Below are positions 39,001 to 50,657 of a stretch of 64,000 nucleotides of DNA, in pieces; the first letter of the stretch is position 1, and every line of letters starts with the position of its first letter. The position numbers were made by a program, and so were the translations under genes. The notes under the pieces are model-generated. The model did not search any database, was not told the DNA's origin, and worked only from the letters and a program-made list of their open reading frames with translations. This DNA is from Syncephalis fuscata (lineage: Eukaryota; Zoopagomycota; Zoopagomycetes; Zoopagales; Piptocephalidaceae). The stretch covers positions 806,001 through 870,000 of the forward strand of contig JAHLTZ010000005.1 of NCBI GenBank assembly GCA_025786725.1, given 5' to 3'.

Positions 39001-39294
39001 TCGGTGTATTAAATTTGATAAATATTAGGGGCATCCATTTGAACCGACCATCGCTGTTTCTGGTAAGTATAAATAACTTATGATAGTCAATGTTAATGAT
39101 AAATGGATTTAATTTATAATAGGTATTGATTCTACAATCAAGATATTCAAGCCCACTGCCACTATAGATGCTAAAGTAGCCAGATGGCTAACATGGATGA
39201 CATTATTCGGGCTAATGCAAATTCCAACGTTCGCTTATCAATGCATGCCAGTCTAGTACAAACTCTATTGATGGGACTTGTAGCAAGAATCTGA
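36061..39294 (+). CDS. WDTC1: WD40-TPR protein, WDTC1/DCAF9-like CUL4 substrate receptor
   Basis: Likely DDB1-CUL4 substrate receptor. N-terminal WD40 repeats (IGHSGCVNALSWSETG, LLSGSDDAQLCIWD, GHRANIFSAKFMP, SRTKRIAVEDNPWSFLSCGEDG, FVYLYDRRM, WSGDAIYLFDI); TPR-like helices (KNNDYKNCISIFTRLIRR, YYRMRAIAYLQL, WWSRAVCRWALA); a long acidic Ser/Asp/Asn-rich insert; C-terminal WD40 (DEYIISGSDDGNLFIWEK, GHPFEPTIAVSGID). Introns: 36122-36186, 36278-36332 (GC-AG), 36434-36477, 36709-36770, 37064-37117, 38774-38828 (GC-AG), 38975-39028, 39063-39122. Five -1 breaks at about 38170, 38570, 38748, 38847 and 39180; adding five bases closes to 930 codons. The WD-TPR-WD order is what separates WDTC1 from DCAF6. 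Confidence 0.85.
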
Positions 39295-40042
39295 ATCGAT
39301 AGCATTTGGTAGCAATAACAATTTGTTTTATAGATTTAGTACAATAATAAAATGCAATTATTAGTTTAATGTTTTGTAATTGTTACATTTATGGATATAA
39401 GGTCATCTATAATTGGTAATAAAATTACTTAATTTGATTGTACACATGTTTATTAAACTGACTATTGTTTAAAAGTAATTAATTAAAGCCATTGTGCTTT
39501 TTTACAATCTTTATTTACTCATTTCACCGCCTTTTTTTAATACTTTTAAATACAATCAAACACCCATTCATTACTATAGCATGTATAATATTGCATCTAA
39601 CATTAATTTATGTGTAATTATCAATACAATAAGGTGATTAATTAGTTATCTTTATTATTGCTTTAATATATATATTGTCATTATGATATTAATTGTTCAA
39701 ATGCCATTTACTTAGTCAAATTGGCTATAGGAAAAGTGGCTGTTTAATAAACAACTTTATAATAGTATATTAATCTTGATCTTACATCACAAATATGTCC
39801 AAAATACAATAGTAGAATATTGAAAGTAGAAGAGACCATTCAGATGCAATAATCCATGTTGTACATAGATGCAACAACAACAAATGCGGAATGATACGGA
39901 ATCACAATCATATGGCTTCTATTAATATTCGATTAATATTTATACTTCACTGGCGTTTATGTATTATTAATATAGCATTAGCTGTAGATTTATTATAAAG
40001 TTGTATTAAATACTTGATCGTATTCAACTTGCTAATACTTTA
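39295..40042. other. Intergenic stretch between convergent WDTC1-like and lectin genes
   Basis: Very AT-rich, no ORF of interest; 3' flanks of two convergent genes. Confidence 0.5.
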
Positions 40043-40588
40043 TTAAGTGCGAGGAAGACCAGGATTGCGAGCTTGCAAGAAGAATTGGCGACGGTTGTTG
40101 ACATCGCACTTCATATTGATGGTGTGTGTTTTGTAACTAATGTGCGAGTCAGACTCAAGGCAAGTCCATCTACCATTATTGTTAAGATCACTCTGCTTGG
40201 AAATAACTTTGTATTCTCCAGCACGGTATTTCTTATTGTTGTTGTCATGATGGAAGCGCCAGAGCTGTTTTGGGTTGTTGGCATTACACTCGGGCATGCG
40301 CACCGCCTTGTCACCCTCTTGAATACAGCGTTTGCTGATGACGTTACGTATTAAATAGTAGCCTCCAACCTTCTCAAGTGACCAAAGGCGTTCAAAAGCA
40401 AGTGGATCGTTGTAGTCACAGTTATCGAACCATGGATCGCCATTACCGCGTGTATTAAGACAGTAGCCATTATCAGCATTAACGATACGGAAAGTGTTAT
40501 CGCCAATATACTTTGAAGGAGGGGAAGCGTTAGCGACGGCGACCAATGCTGACAATGCAGCCACTGCAACGGTTGCTTTAGCCAACAT
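40043..40588 (-). CDS. Secreted ricin-B-type beta-trefoil lectin-like protein
   Basis: Intact 181-residue protein without introns. Signal peptide (residues 1 to about 21, ending VANAS), then one beta-trefoil-like domain: FRIVNADNGYCLNTRGN, LWSLEKVGGYYLIRNVISKRCIQEGD, KQLWRFHHDNN, GEYKVISKQS and CLESDSH. The spaced Q/R-x-W and Cys-Leu words are typical of R-type carbohydrate-binding folds. There is no attached enzymatic domain, so it is a stand-alone lectin; ligand unknown. Cys residues at regular spacing suggest disulphides in the secreted form. Confidence 0.72.
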   Translation of the reverse strand: MLAKATVAVAALSALVAVANASPPSKYIGDNTFRIVNADNGYCLNTRGNGDPWFDNCDYNDPLAFERLWSLEKVGGYYLIRNVISKRCIQEGDKAVRMPECNANNPKQLWRFHHDNNNKKYRAGEYKVISKQSDLNNNGRWTCLESDSHISYKTHTINMKCDVNNRRQFFLQARNPGLPRT

Positions 40589-41611
40589 GTTGTAAGTATT
40601 AGAAATAATTGATGTTTTGTTGTCGAGGCCGTAACGAGTTGCGCGCGTGTGCGTATTTGTTGTAAATGAGAAGACGGTAACAGCGGTGGTAATAGGCTGA
40701 TATAAAAATAATTGATAGAGTTTAGCTATGGCGCACCAGGCAAATTGTGATCATAAGAAAGTATAATGTCGATGAAAGCCACTAGATTCTATGATGCTTT
40801 TAAATTATTTTGGGCCTGGCCAGCTCCGTGTTTTGTAAAGGCGTGCCATCCGCCTGTTTAAACACCTTTTTTCAGTATTCACTTAATTCTAAATCGAAGG
40901 CTGTAAGTTAGGCGAAAACAGTCGCGGAATAACTCTTCCTTTAAGAAAAGGCGACCCAGAACAACAAGGCGTAGATCACTAGTTAGACAGCACCAAAAAC
41001 ACCTGGACTTTATTATTAAAAATTTATGTTATTTGCAAAAGCTATGAATTCCATTAGTAGAATAAAGCAAGTATACATTATTTGACTCAATAACAAGTGG
41101 CTTATTTCTAAATTCAGCTATACTTTATTTTACTGCGCCTTTTCGCTGCAAGATTCTCGCCAATATCATAACGACTCCTATCGCCTTTTATGCGTCAAAA
41201 TATCTTGGTGATTACCGACTCTGTGGTAAACGAGTGAGCACAGGCGATTGACCCTTGTGTTGCTGCTAGTAACACTGGAATTCACCTATTTCTAATCTGT
41301 AGGCAAGTTTCAAAAAACTATACTAGTAGTGTCTCAAGCATTTGCATTTTACCGCCTGTTGTTCGCACTATATTTGTACTGTTGGAGAAAAGCAGAATAG
41401 TCTATCGATATGGCCTATTACTTGGCCGCATGAATTATATGCTTGACTTGCTATGATAGTATGTTTTTAATAAAACTATGTAGCTATTACTATATAAACA
41501 ACGCATAGCAGATGATACACATAAGTATGTGCTTCTTTTAATTTAGTTGAATATCACTGTTGATTATAGTTTTTATTATATAGTAAGACAGAACAACGGC
41601 AAAAATAAAGT
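40589..41611. other. Intergenic stretch
   Basis: About 1 kb without a supported gene; the promoter of the lectin gene is expected in 40589-40800. Confidence 0.5.
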
Positions 41612-43637
41612 TTACATTTCGTCAAAGCCATCCAATATATTACGATAAAGGGGTTTATGCCAAGAATGGGCGTATAGTTGAGATAATCGAAAGCTATTAA
41701 TAAACTGTGGAGAAGCATGGTTGTGATCAAGTAGAATTTTAAAGGTAGCCGATTGCTGCTGTTTGTGTAGTGCAGTAGCCAGGCGGGTTACACCAACATT
41801 GGTAATATGGTTATGCGTCAAGTCGATACAGTTTAACGGTAATCGATGCTTTTCTAAAGCGTGAACAAGTGTATCGATAAGCGTGTCATCAATGCGGGAG
41901 TTGGATATTTTTAATGTTTTAAGCGACTTTATACAAAATAGATTTGCAAATAAAGCCACTATAATATCAGTATTTCGTTGTGTAGTAAAATTAATATTTA
42001 GTTCTTGTAATCTAGGATGTTCTAGCAGTTCCAAAAGCGCAGGTATAGCATCAGCATCGCCCAAATATTGATAGATGAATGTAAACGAGGAGAGCAGTGG
42101 GAGTTGCCGAACTAGCGTCAGTATATTGGCAGCATTTGTGGCATCTGAGGAATAGCCTGCAATGCAAAGTGTCGATAGCATCTTGCCGGACATTAGTAGC
42201 TCCGTTAGACAGCCTGGAACACCGATAGTATCATTTGGCTCGGTAAAATACTGTACTGATAATGATTGTAATTTGCATGAATGTTGAAAACATTGTCTAA
42301 TCCAGTTTACAGGATCGTCAGTGTCAATAGTAACATTAATCAATTCAAGTTCAGATAATTTGCACTGTAGACTTTGCTGCAATAATGGCCTATAAAAACC
42401 GTTGATCAATACAGAGTCCAGAACAAGTTTTTTCAAATCACTAATATAGATTGCATTAACTAGCTGTTGAAATGGATTAAGTTTTGATGCGGTTTTGTGT
42501 GCGTTTTTGACCGAGTCTATATCTAATATGATATCTTGAAAGTTAATTAGCCCGACTCGCCAGCAATATTTTTGAGCAGAAATTTGTGCCCTGCGTTGCG
42601 AAAATCGACAGTTTACAAAAGTAAGATCGATCGGTGTGAGTGAAGAGTCGGGTGATGCTGATGCAGCAAAGTCGTCTACGACGATATCACAGCAGGACCA
42701 GCAAAGTTCTTGTACACCATATTCTTGTGCCAGTTTGTAAACTTCTTGTAGCTGTATAAATTCAGGCCGACTACTGTGCATGTTGGATAAGTTGATTTTT
42801 TCTATGTTAACCATCCAGCGCAGCATTTCCATGGTCCATGTAAAATTGCCAAAGCCATGTAATTGCACTGAGCTCATTTTGCTAAAGATACATCGAAGTA
42901 GATGAAGTATCGGTGATGTCGTAGCATTGCCCAACACTGTATCTTTAGCACGAAATGCATTTTGTGGCGGTACAGCATCCCAGCGATTCCATTGAGACCA
43001 GAAAGCGCGGATTTTTGATTGATTCTGACTGCTATCTCCAGTAGCAATTTGTATATCGGAACTAATAGCGTCACGATTTAAAAAATAAAGTATCTCATAA
43101 ATATGACCCATGACTTTCTCATTGGGTAAAACTGTTTCGGTCGCAAGTTGCAGAGATGGTAAAATTTCGCAACTATACTGCCGCATAATCAACCAGATTC
43201 TCTCAACGTTTTGCACCAATTTACGCTTTTTCCACCAATAGCTCAATTGTGCATATAAATCACACCTTGCTCTGACGTATAAGATGCTGGTTTATCCTTT
43301 TCATCTGCTATATAGCTATGACCATTTTCTATGTTTGTCGACTGTCCTGCTTTTAACATATCCATCAGCACAATCATTTGCAAAGCACTAAGATTTTTCA
43401 GTATCATATCAAATAAATGAAGGGGCAATTGCTGCAGCTTATTCAGCAATAGCCGTGGTGGCAACCTATACCAAACACAAGCACATAAAGTCGATAAACT
43501 TGGTATTTTGGTCAAGAATACTATTTTTCTATGTACATCTGTTATTCAAATTATAACGTTTTAATAGTATATAGGTACCTTTGTTTGGACTCGACCGTAC
43601 TCTCAGCTTGCTCAGCAGCTCGTTTGCTTAGAGACAT
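41612..43637 (-). CDS. F-box / leucine-rich-repeat-like protein
   Basis: Two exons (43579-43637 and 41612-43528). An F-box-like segment near the N-terminus (LQQLPLHLFDMILKNLSALQMIVLMDML) is followed by RCDLYAQLSYWWKKRK, as in F-box proteins that recruit SCF ligases. The C-terminal 350 residues have irregular leucine-rich repeats (LQELNINFTTQ, KSLKTLKISNSRIDDTLIDTLV, LNCIDLTHNHITNVGVTRLATAL), the last ones close to the RNI/FBXL type. One -1 break at about 43265 between the F-box exon part and the LRR frame; adding one base gives 659 codons. Substrate unknown. The LRR call is firm; the F-box call is moderate. Confidence 0.65.
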
Positions 43638-44157
43638 GTTGTCATATGCACAAATGTATTTTTACAAAGTAGTTATGAAAAGAAAAAATATCTAACAAAA
43701 ATATATTGTCGCAATGATTGGGCTAGATAAGGATGAAATAATAGTAAAACGAAAACCAATGCTTAATTAAGAGATAGAAAGTCATGTGTTTATTTATATT
43801 GAGCGCATGCTACTCGTGTACCACGAATGTAAAGGTGACGTATGCCCTTAAAATCTGTGGCCAATGGTTAGATATACGAATATGTATTGCTGCCAATCAA
43901 GTATGATGCCCAATTTTACAGCTAAATAAAAGACTGTACTAATGATACATGTGTAGAATAGATTGTTTTTAATTTAGCAATTACTGTATAAGCTATTGCA
44001 GATTAATAACAAAAGTATATGTTAAGGCGTGCTTTATTTCAATTCGTAGAGATTATTGTTCGTCTGTTTACAGCACATGTAAATTGTAGTAGTAGCACAT
44101 CTAACTAGCTCAAATACATCCAATTGACTATGTCTATTTATTTCCTGTAAATGGGAT
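43638..44157. other. Intergenic stretch
   Basis: 520 bp, AT-rich, no gene supported. Confidence 0.5.
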
Positions 44158-45296
44158 TTAAATGCTCAAAAAACTCGTTTGTTGACTCAAAGCACCCCTT
44201 ACATTAAACAGTAAACCACTGGTATAATGTTCTAGCGCTTTGTTGAGTTCATCGCCTTGAAAACCAGCTATAGTAAGCACATGCTTAAAATAAGATTTTA
44301 TATTCTTATCATAATTTTGAATAACAAAACTTTTGGCTTCTTCGTCAGCTCCGTTATTTATACTATACGTGTCTTCAATACATCTGATGATGGCTTGATA
44401 TTTATTATCAAACTTTACACCTAACAAACTATTAGAACACTAATAAATATGTTATGTCTATAAACGTACAGCTATCTTGAAGTTTATAGTACCATCCCAA
44501 TTTTTTTGCAAATAAAACGCCTAATTTATAGATGTGTTAGCTCTATCTATAAGTATATTTGAAACCTGTACCGTTTCTTATTCGATTAAGCAAAGTATCA
44601 ACAACTCCCAAGTTATTTAGAGTTAATTCGTAGAATTCATATAAAGGTGGCTGATTTTTATCACCCATGGATGGAGTCATGTAACAAACATGCGTTGGAG
44701 CAAATCTCTCGATAAGGTTAAAATCAACAGTACGAAAAATCGACTTGTCTTGCTGTCTCATGTATTGCGCATATAGATCCTGCCATAAGCTTGTGTTAAT
44801 AATAATAATGCTATATTTGTAGTTGTATAATTACCTGATAAAGCAAGAATTTCCTATCCACATTTATCCAATTTGATTGTTTTTCAACCGTGCGTATGGC
44901 TTTGTCTGCAGGACCGCATAGAAGGTCAACGGCTTGATCTTTTTTCGTGGCTGGATCAAAAAAGTATCCGAAAGCACTGGAAACTTGGTTATTACTAGCA
45001 GTGCTTTTTTTGTAAATTTTTAAATTTTTATCTTTAAATACGCCTTCTTTTCCCATTGGATGCCCATAGAAATCTATTAAATACAGCACCATTAGCTTAA
45101 ACCTTACTCAAAAATAATATGACTTACATTCCTGCTCTTCAACTTGCGTAGATTTACGAAACGGTATAGCTTTTAGAATATTATCCTTAATGCCGGACGA
45201 AGATATTGCTTGTACTTCAGTAATATCCTGGATACTCGACACGAGCAACAATGCAGTAGCAAAAGTAGTAATCGTAAATGTGTTATGGAAAATCAT
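44158..45296 (-). CDS. Secreted orphan protein
   Basis: Starts with a signal peptide (TFATALLLVSSIQDITEVQA). Exon 1 45128-45296, exon 2 44835-45073, exon 3 from 44779 downwards. Recognisable stretches are FYGHPMGKEGVFKDKNLKIY, CGPADKAIRTVEKQSNW, ERFAPTHVCYMTPSMGDKNQ, LGVLFAKKLGWYYKLQDSC and GADEEAKSFVIQNYDKNI. The last third needs two or three -1 corrections or an extra intron (44430-44570), so the exact structure is uncertain. No domain recognised. Mixed charge, no repeats, few Cys. A lineage-specific secreted protein is the best description. Confidence 0.55.
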
Positions 45297-46368
45297 TATG
45301 ATAGTCTCTAGGCTGTTTTTAAAATAAAAAACTTGCTTTAAAAATTGTTCGTAAACGAGTACTGAATATAGTGTAGTTTTAACGATAACGTTAGACGGAA
45401 GTGAAGGATAGATAATAGTAGAAAACTGCTCAAATTCGCACTCCATTTTTATAGCAAAAATTTATATTACAAAACGCCCTAGCTACGTTTATGTATCTGG
45501 CGTGACAGCCATATACTAAATTTAGTATAAACAATCATCTGATTAAAACGACAATTGATCCAATGAGGCAACTCCCATGAAAACATAATAATAATATAGA
45601 AAAACGCAAATGCTGGATTTAAAATGCGCTGTTTTGTGTCTAAACCATCGTCACCATACTTGGTATACATTTTTTTACATTAATTACATGTCAAAATAAT
45701 TATGAGTATAAAGGAAGATTGAAACATATAATAAATGATTTACAGCATTTTAATTGTGTTAAAAATATCCAGTGCTTGAATATGAGATTTAACACTGTCG
45801 ATACAAAGTAGAAAATATTTGACCATGGCCTGTTATTATTGATTTGTAGCGTATATGGAAACGCAGTTTGGATAATCTGAATTTCAATATGAGCTAGGAA
45901 ATAGTTTTAGAAGCAATTTAGTTGAGCAAGGCAAATGGTATATCCAAACGAAGTACTAAATTTGTTTATGACCCGATCCAAATTACACACTCAGTTTGGT
46001 ATTATGACATATTTTTTGTATATTTTAAATTGTTGTAACATTGTGAATAACGCAAATCATGAATAAATAAAATTTATTGTTATAATATATTATTGCTTAT
46101 ATAATAATGAGCTACTTTCACACGTAGTAGTCTTACCAGTAGATGGAGAGAGGGAGCGTAACAATAACCGGCAGCTGTAACCTATGTTTACAATATCGCT
46201 GATCATTATAATTAATACAATGCTGTGTAGCAATTACATTGACCATCGCAACAAGGAGGTGTAACTATTCCGTTCGTTACACTAGATATGTATAATAATA
46301 AATTATAATTCAAGCTGCCAGCAAATACAATATTAATATTCAATAGTACATTTTGTTTATTTTTTAAC

Positions 46369-47043
46369 TATTATAGCATTATTAAGCAACATATTATTTG
46401 ATGGTGGCTAGTATAAAGCTGTGTGCTTCTGACATATGATACTTGTGCCAAATGGTGCTATCGTCAGTACTCCAGGTGGACGCATAGTTTCTTTATTAGC
46501 TGCTCTCTCGATTAACAACTTTTAACTTTTACATTTTCAGTTTACTTTTTATATATTTTCTAATGCAACAGTATCAAACAACAGATAACCACACTAAATG
46601 TACACTATGAATCACATATGGACAACAATCAACTAAATGTAGGTGCTTTGTATCTACTAAGCAATACTAACAAATATCTGTTACAGTTATTCGACCATTG
46701 GTACCAGTCGACAAGTATATCCAGATTATATTTGTCATTATGCACCATTATTTTGCATGTATATTACATACCAACTATTGTCTTCATTGGCACAAGTATC
46801 AACAGCAGCATTATATATTGTTGTTGATGCCATCACTTGACATGGTTTTCCAAATAAAGGGAAATATGTCCATTTGGTTTTTATCCAGTCAAGTGCTGAT
46901 TGGTATTGTTACTGCATACTTGTTAAGCGTGTTGATTAAATAAATAAAGTGACAGTGGTGGCAAAGAGAGCGTTATATATACTGAACTGAAATGATTTTA
47001 ATAGTCTGTATGAAAGTGTTTATTAAAACGACATAATACTACA
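46369..47043 (+). repeat. Dispersed repeat, copy 2
   Basis: Plus-strand partner of 5776-6451. It encodes the same hydrophobic frame, ending SSQVLIGIVTAYLLSVLIK before TAA at 46941-46943. Relative to copy 1 it lacks one T near 46572 and one T near 46710, which break its frame, and has an extra C/G near 46790 that keeps the frame open where copy 1 is broken. Several predicted membrane-spanning stretches (YIQIIFVIMHHYFACIL, SQVLIGIVTAYLLSVLI) suggest the source was a membrane protein. Both ends stop abruptly. Confidence 0.85.
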
Positions 47044-47263
47044 ATAATAAATCTATCACTATTGATATATTTACTTATTATATTTATTTGGTCAAGATGC
47101 CACCAATGTTTAAACAGCTTATTAACATTTTAATGTAATTTGATGGTCAAATGGCTACATTTAATAACATTCAACCTATTAAACATGGGGCTGTGTAGCG
47201 AATGACACCAGTGATCAAATACTCATCATTGTAGATTTATTATTCGGTATACATGTATCCTCT

Positions 47264-47336
47264 ATCCATCCATCCGTGCATCCATCCATTTGTTTATTTG
47301 TTTATTCATCCATCCGTCAGTTCATCCATTTAATAT
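47264..47336. repeat. CATC-rich simple repeat
   Basis: Interrupted array of ATCC/CATC units (CATCCATCCGTGCATCCATC and similar). Confidence 0.8.
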
Positions 47337-47870
47337 ACTAATTGATCGATCGGCAATGCAGTAATGAAATGTTATGTATTGCATTTAATTCCACAATGTC
47401 AATCAGTCTAACCACATATTAATATTCATAGTACTGCTAATGTATAATTGTAATCAATAAATTCATTATTACTGTCTCAGTGTTTTAATCAACTGCGCCA
47501 TTCACTTAATGTACAACACACTAAGTAACATTATTTAGTTACAACTAATAAATTACTGTATACCATTTTAATTCGTGGTTATTTATAAGCAAATATTAAT
47601 TGAGTTGCAAGAATAACAAAGTCTGCTATATAACAACAATCATTGAGTATATCTACATAATTCATTGCAAATAACAAAAGTGATTTATAGGCTAATAGGC
47701 ACTCGACTGGATACTATTTTTTGTTTTATTTTTAACGGGTGTTGGCGGACTTTGTCGGTTCCGATAGTATCGCTGTCGTTGTTTTTGACATAAAAGATTG
47801 CTAAAGGCTACTCTTTCACGCTAGACGTTTCCTATTTGCTACGAATCACTCTAGTAGTCTCGTCAACAGC

Positions 47871-49696
47871 ATGCTTTCCCTTAAAGTTTGCGCAAATGCT
47901 GCACAGACAGCCGGTCGACAGGCTGCTCGTCGTGCCTTGACCTCAAGTGCACGCAGCCCTGGTAGGTTACAGATAATGGCTATAGAACAGCGCGTAATTA
48001 TTAATCGATCATAACCAATATAATTAATATAACTGATATAGCTGTCCGTTCAATTGCACGCACTGCCATCAGCAACTCTGCCCGTACAGTAAGTAGCGTA
48101 TTGGATCAGTATAGAGCAGCTAGTCTAAATACTAAATGTGATTATAGACTATGGCCCGAGTAGCTATGGCACCACGTCTATCGCCAATGTCATTTGCACT
48201 CCGTAGCACGCAAGGTAAATGATAATTAATTGTTTATTGTATTAGATAAATTACAAAAAGTGCATGTTAATATTAATACAATTTATTTTGTATATTTTTG
48301 TATGAATCAGTGTTTACGCGTGGTATGGCCTCAGAAACCGGCAAATTTGATCGCTCCAAGCCTCACGTCAACATTGGTACAATTGGCCACGTCGATCATG
48401 GCAAAACGACACTTACTGCAGCCATCACTAAAACTCTAGCCTCCCGAGGTATGGCACAGTTTCGTGGCTACGATGATATCGACAAAGCTCCAGAAGAAAG
48501 GGCACGCGGTATTACCATTAGTACAGCCCATGTCGAATACCAGACAGCTAGTCGGCATTATGCTCATGTTGACTGTCCTGGTCACGCCGATTACATTAAG
48601 AACATGATTACCGGTGCTGCCCAAGTAAGCGATAGTTGAATAACAAATAGTAGAATACTAACCAATGGATACTATATGTTTAGATGGATGGTGCCATTAT
48701 TGTTGTATCTGCTACCGATGGTCAAATGCCACAGACCCGTGAACATTTGTTGTTGGCCCGTCAAGTTGGTATTAAACATCTTGTGGTATTCATCAATAAG
48801 GTCGATGCTGTTGATGATCCAGAAATGCTTGAATTGGTAGAGATGGAAATGCGTGAATTGCTTAACGAGTACGGATTCAACGGCGATTCTGTCCCTGTCG
48901 TTATGGGCAGTGCTCTATGTGCACTTGAAGGCCGCAACAAGGAAATTGGCGAGGATAAGATTCTTGAATTGATGCAAATGGTAGATGAATCAATCCCAAC
49001 ACCTGAACGCGACCTCGACAAGCCATTCCTTATGCCAATTGAAGATGTGTTCTCTATTTCTGGTCGTGGTACCGTCGTTACAGGCCGTGTAGAACGCGGT
49101 ATTATCACCAAAGGCAGCGATATTGAGATTGTCGGATTTGGACCACCAATTAAGACCACACTTACAGGCATTGAAATGTTCCGTAAAGAATTGGACCAAG
49201 GCCAGGCCGGTGACAATATGGGTGCACTTTTACGTGGTATCAAACGTGAACAAATCCATCGTGGCCAGGTCATTTGTGTGCCAGGTACCGTTAAAGCGCA
49301 TACAAAGTTCCTAGCCCAATTCTATATTCTGTCAAAGGATGAAGGTGGTCGCCACACACCATTTGTGGACAATTATAAGCCACAGCTCTATATCCGCACC
49401 ACGGATGTTACCGCAACACTTCGCTTCCCATTGGCACCAGGCGAGGAGCCAGATCCCAGCCGAATGGTCATGCCAGGTGATAACGTGACGCTAGACTGTG
49501 AGCTAGGCTCAGAAATTGCTATGGAGGAAGGTATGCGCTTTACTATCCGGGAGGGTGGCAAGACTGTCGGTACTGGTAAGTTTAATACAATTATATGAAC
49601 ATATAGCATATACACATATTCATATATTACTTGATGGATTGTTACTTATACTATGGCGTCATGTTCGTAGGTGTCGTGACCGAGATTCTCAAGTAA
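47871..49696 (+). CDS. TUF1: Mitochondrial translation elongation factor Tu
   Basis: GTPase that delivers aminoacyl-tRNA to mitochondrial ribosomes. Six exons: 47871-47961, 48042-48088, 48148-48214, 48311-48624, 48684-49575, 49671-49696, totalling exactly 479 codons with no break. The first three exons encode an Arg/Ala/Ser-rich, acid-poor presequence of about 75 residues, a mitochondrial import signal. G1 GHVDHGKT, effector [13 protein letters not shown]3 DCPGHADY, then NKVD; C-terminal domains with GRVERGII and the usual end [14 protein letters not shown]. The distal N-terminal exons only code for the targeting signal. The intact frame fits an essential conserved gene. Confidence 0.96.
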
Positions 49697-50657
49697 ATCG
49701 ATGGACATATCCTGGTCTAGTATCTGCATAGACTTTTGCGTCACATGTACGCACGATTTATTATCAACGCGAATAAACAATAGGTCAAACTATTCATTTA
49801 TTAAAAGTAATAATAGAATCTATTTGGTTGGCATAGCCTTGTATTGCTTTACTCGCCTGCAATGTCTTTGTTTGAATCAATGCGTGTATATGCATGATAA
49901 TATGTTTGTGGCTATATGCATACAGCAGGTTACTAGTCATTAAGCGTCACTTCTAATTGGTACACGCCCATGCGGCACTTGCTTGCTGGTCATCCAGCAT
50001 TTACCATGTGGACGTGCATTTTCTACCCCGTGATGCTAAGGGCCAAGCAAAGAAAGACACTATACCTGAATTCTATTTGTTCCCTGGTGTTTTCATAGTA
50101 AAGCGCGTCCATAAGTCTATTATAAGTAGTTCTATGATGCATCAGATTAACAAGAACATAGCACAGTCATTTCTCTTTGTTAATAACTCATCAATTTATC
50201 TTGGTAGGTATACATATACAATAGGAGAGCTATAGCGTATTGAAATATGCGTATGTATGTGAATAGTCTGTATTAAAGTGATAACTATGAACGAGTACGT
50301 CATTGACTGTCTATTCAACTTTGTGTGACTGTGGTTCAAATTAATTAATAGTTAACAATGATCGGTTTAATAGCGTGTAACACTTTACTAACCATTTTAT
50401 ATTATTACTATTATTATGTTTTTGTATTGATTAGTTAGTGGTTTTTTCTTCAATTCTTTATTTTCTGTGTAGCCAAACTATTCTTCTATTGCACTCTTAT
50501 CCGCTGAATTTAAGCGTGCGTGCCAATCTAGCTTACATTTGTGGCCGTGTTATTCCTAACCTGTTCCGACGCTTTCAGAACACGACGCCGGCGTCATATT
50601 AGCTTAATATTACTGAATTGATATTATTGGTGATATACTATCGTTTACAGCGCCATT
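49697..50657. other. Intergenic stretch
   Basis: No supported gene. An open stretch at 49957-50235 (plus) is compositionally protein-like in part (RDAKGQAKKDTIPEFYLFPG) but has no family match and no clear start or intron pattern. 50480-50600 is open in two frames and may be 5' exon or UTR of the next gene. Confidence 0.4.

Larger units (their letters stand above)
45297..47870. other. Intergenic region with second repeat copy
   Basis: About 2.6 kb non-coding. A 63-codon minus-strand ORF at 45479-45670 (start MYTKYGDDGLDTKQR) has no known family. It contains repeat copy 2 (46369-47043) and a short CATC tetranucleotide tract (about 47264-47336). 47690-47870 is the promoter side of EF-Tu. Confidence 0.5.

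Noticed and set aside
36061..39294. DCAF6 as the identity of the WD40 gene
   Set aside because: A TPR block between the WD40 sets and the SRTKRIAVE-type segment fit WDTC1/DCAF9 better.
49957..50235. 92-codon plus-strand ORF downstream of EF-Tu
   Set aside because: Partly protein-like, but no family, no intron pattern and no better continuation in other frames; listed only as part of the intergenic stretch.
50491..50512. The word CCGCTGAATTTAAGC, identical to the 5' start of large-subunit rRNA in many eukaryotes
   Set aside because: No 5.8S, ITS or further LSU sequence surrounds it, and the downstream bases do not follow rRNA; it is probably a chance match.
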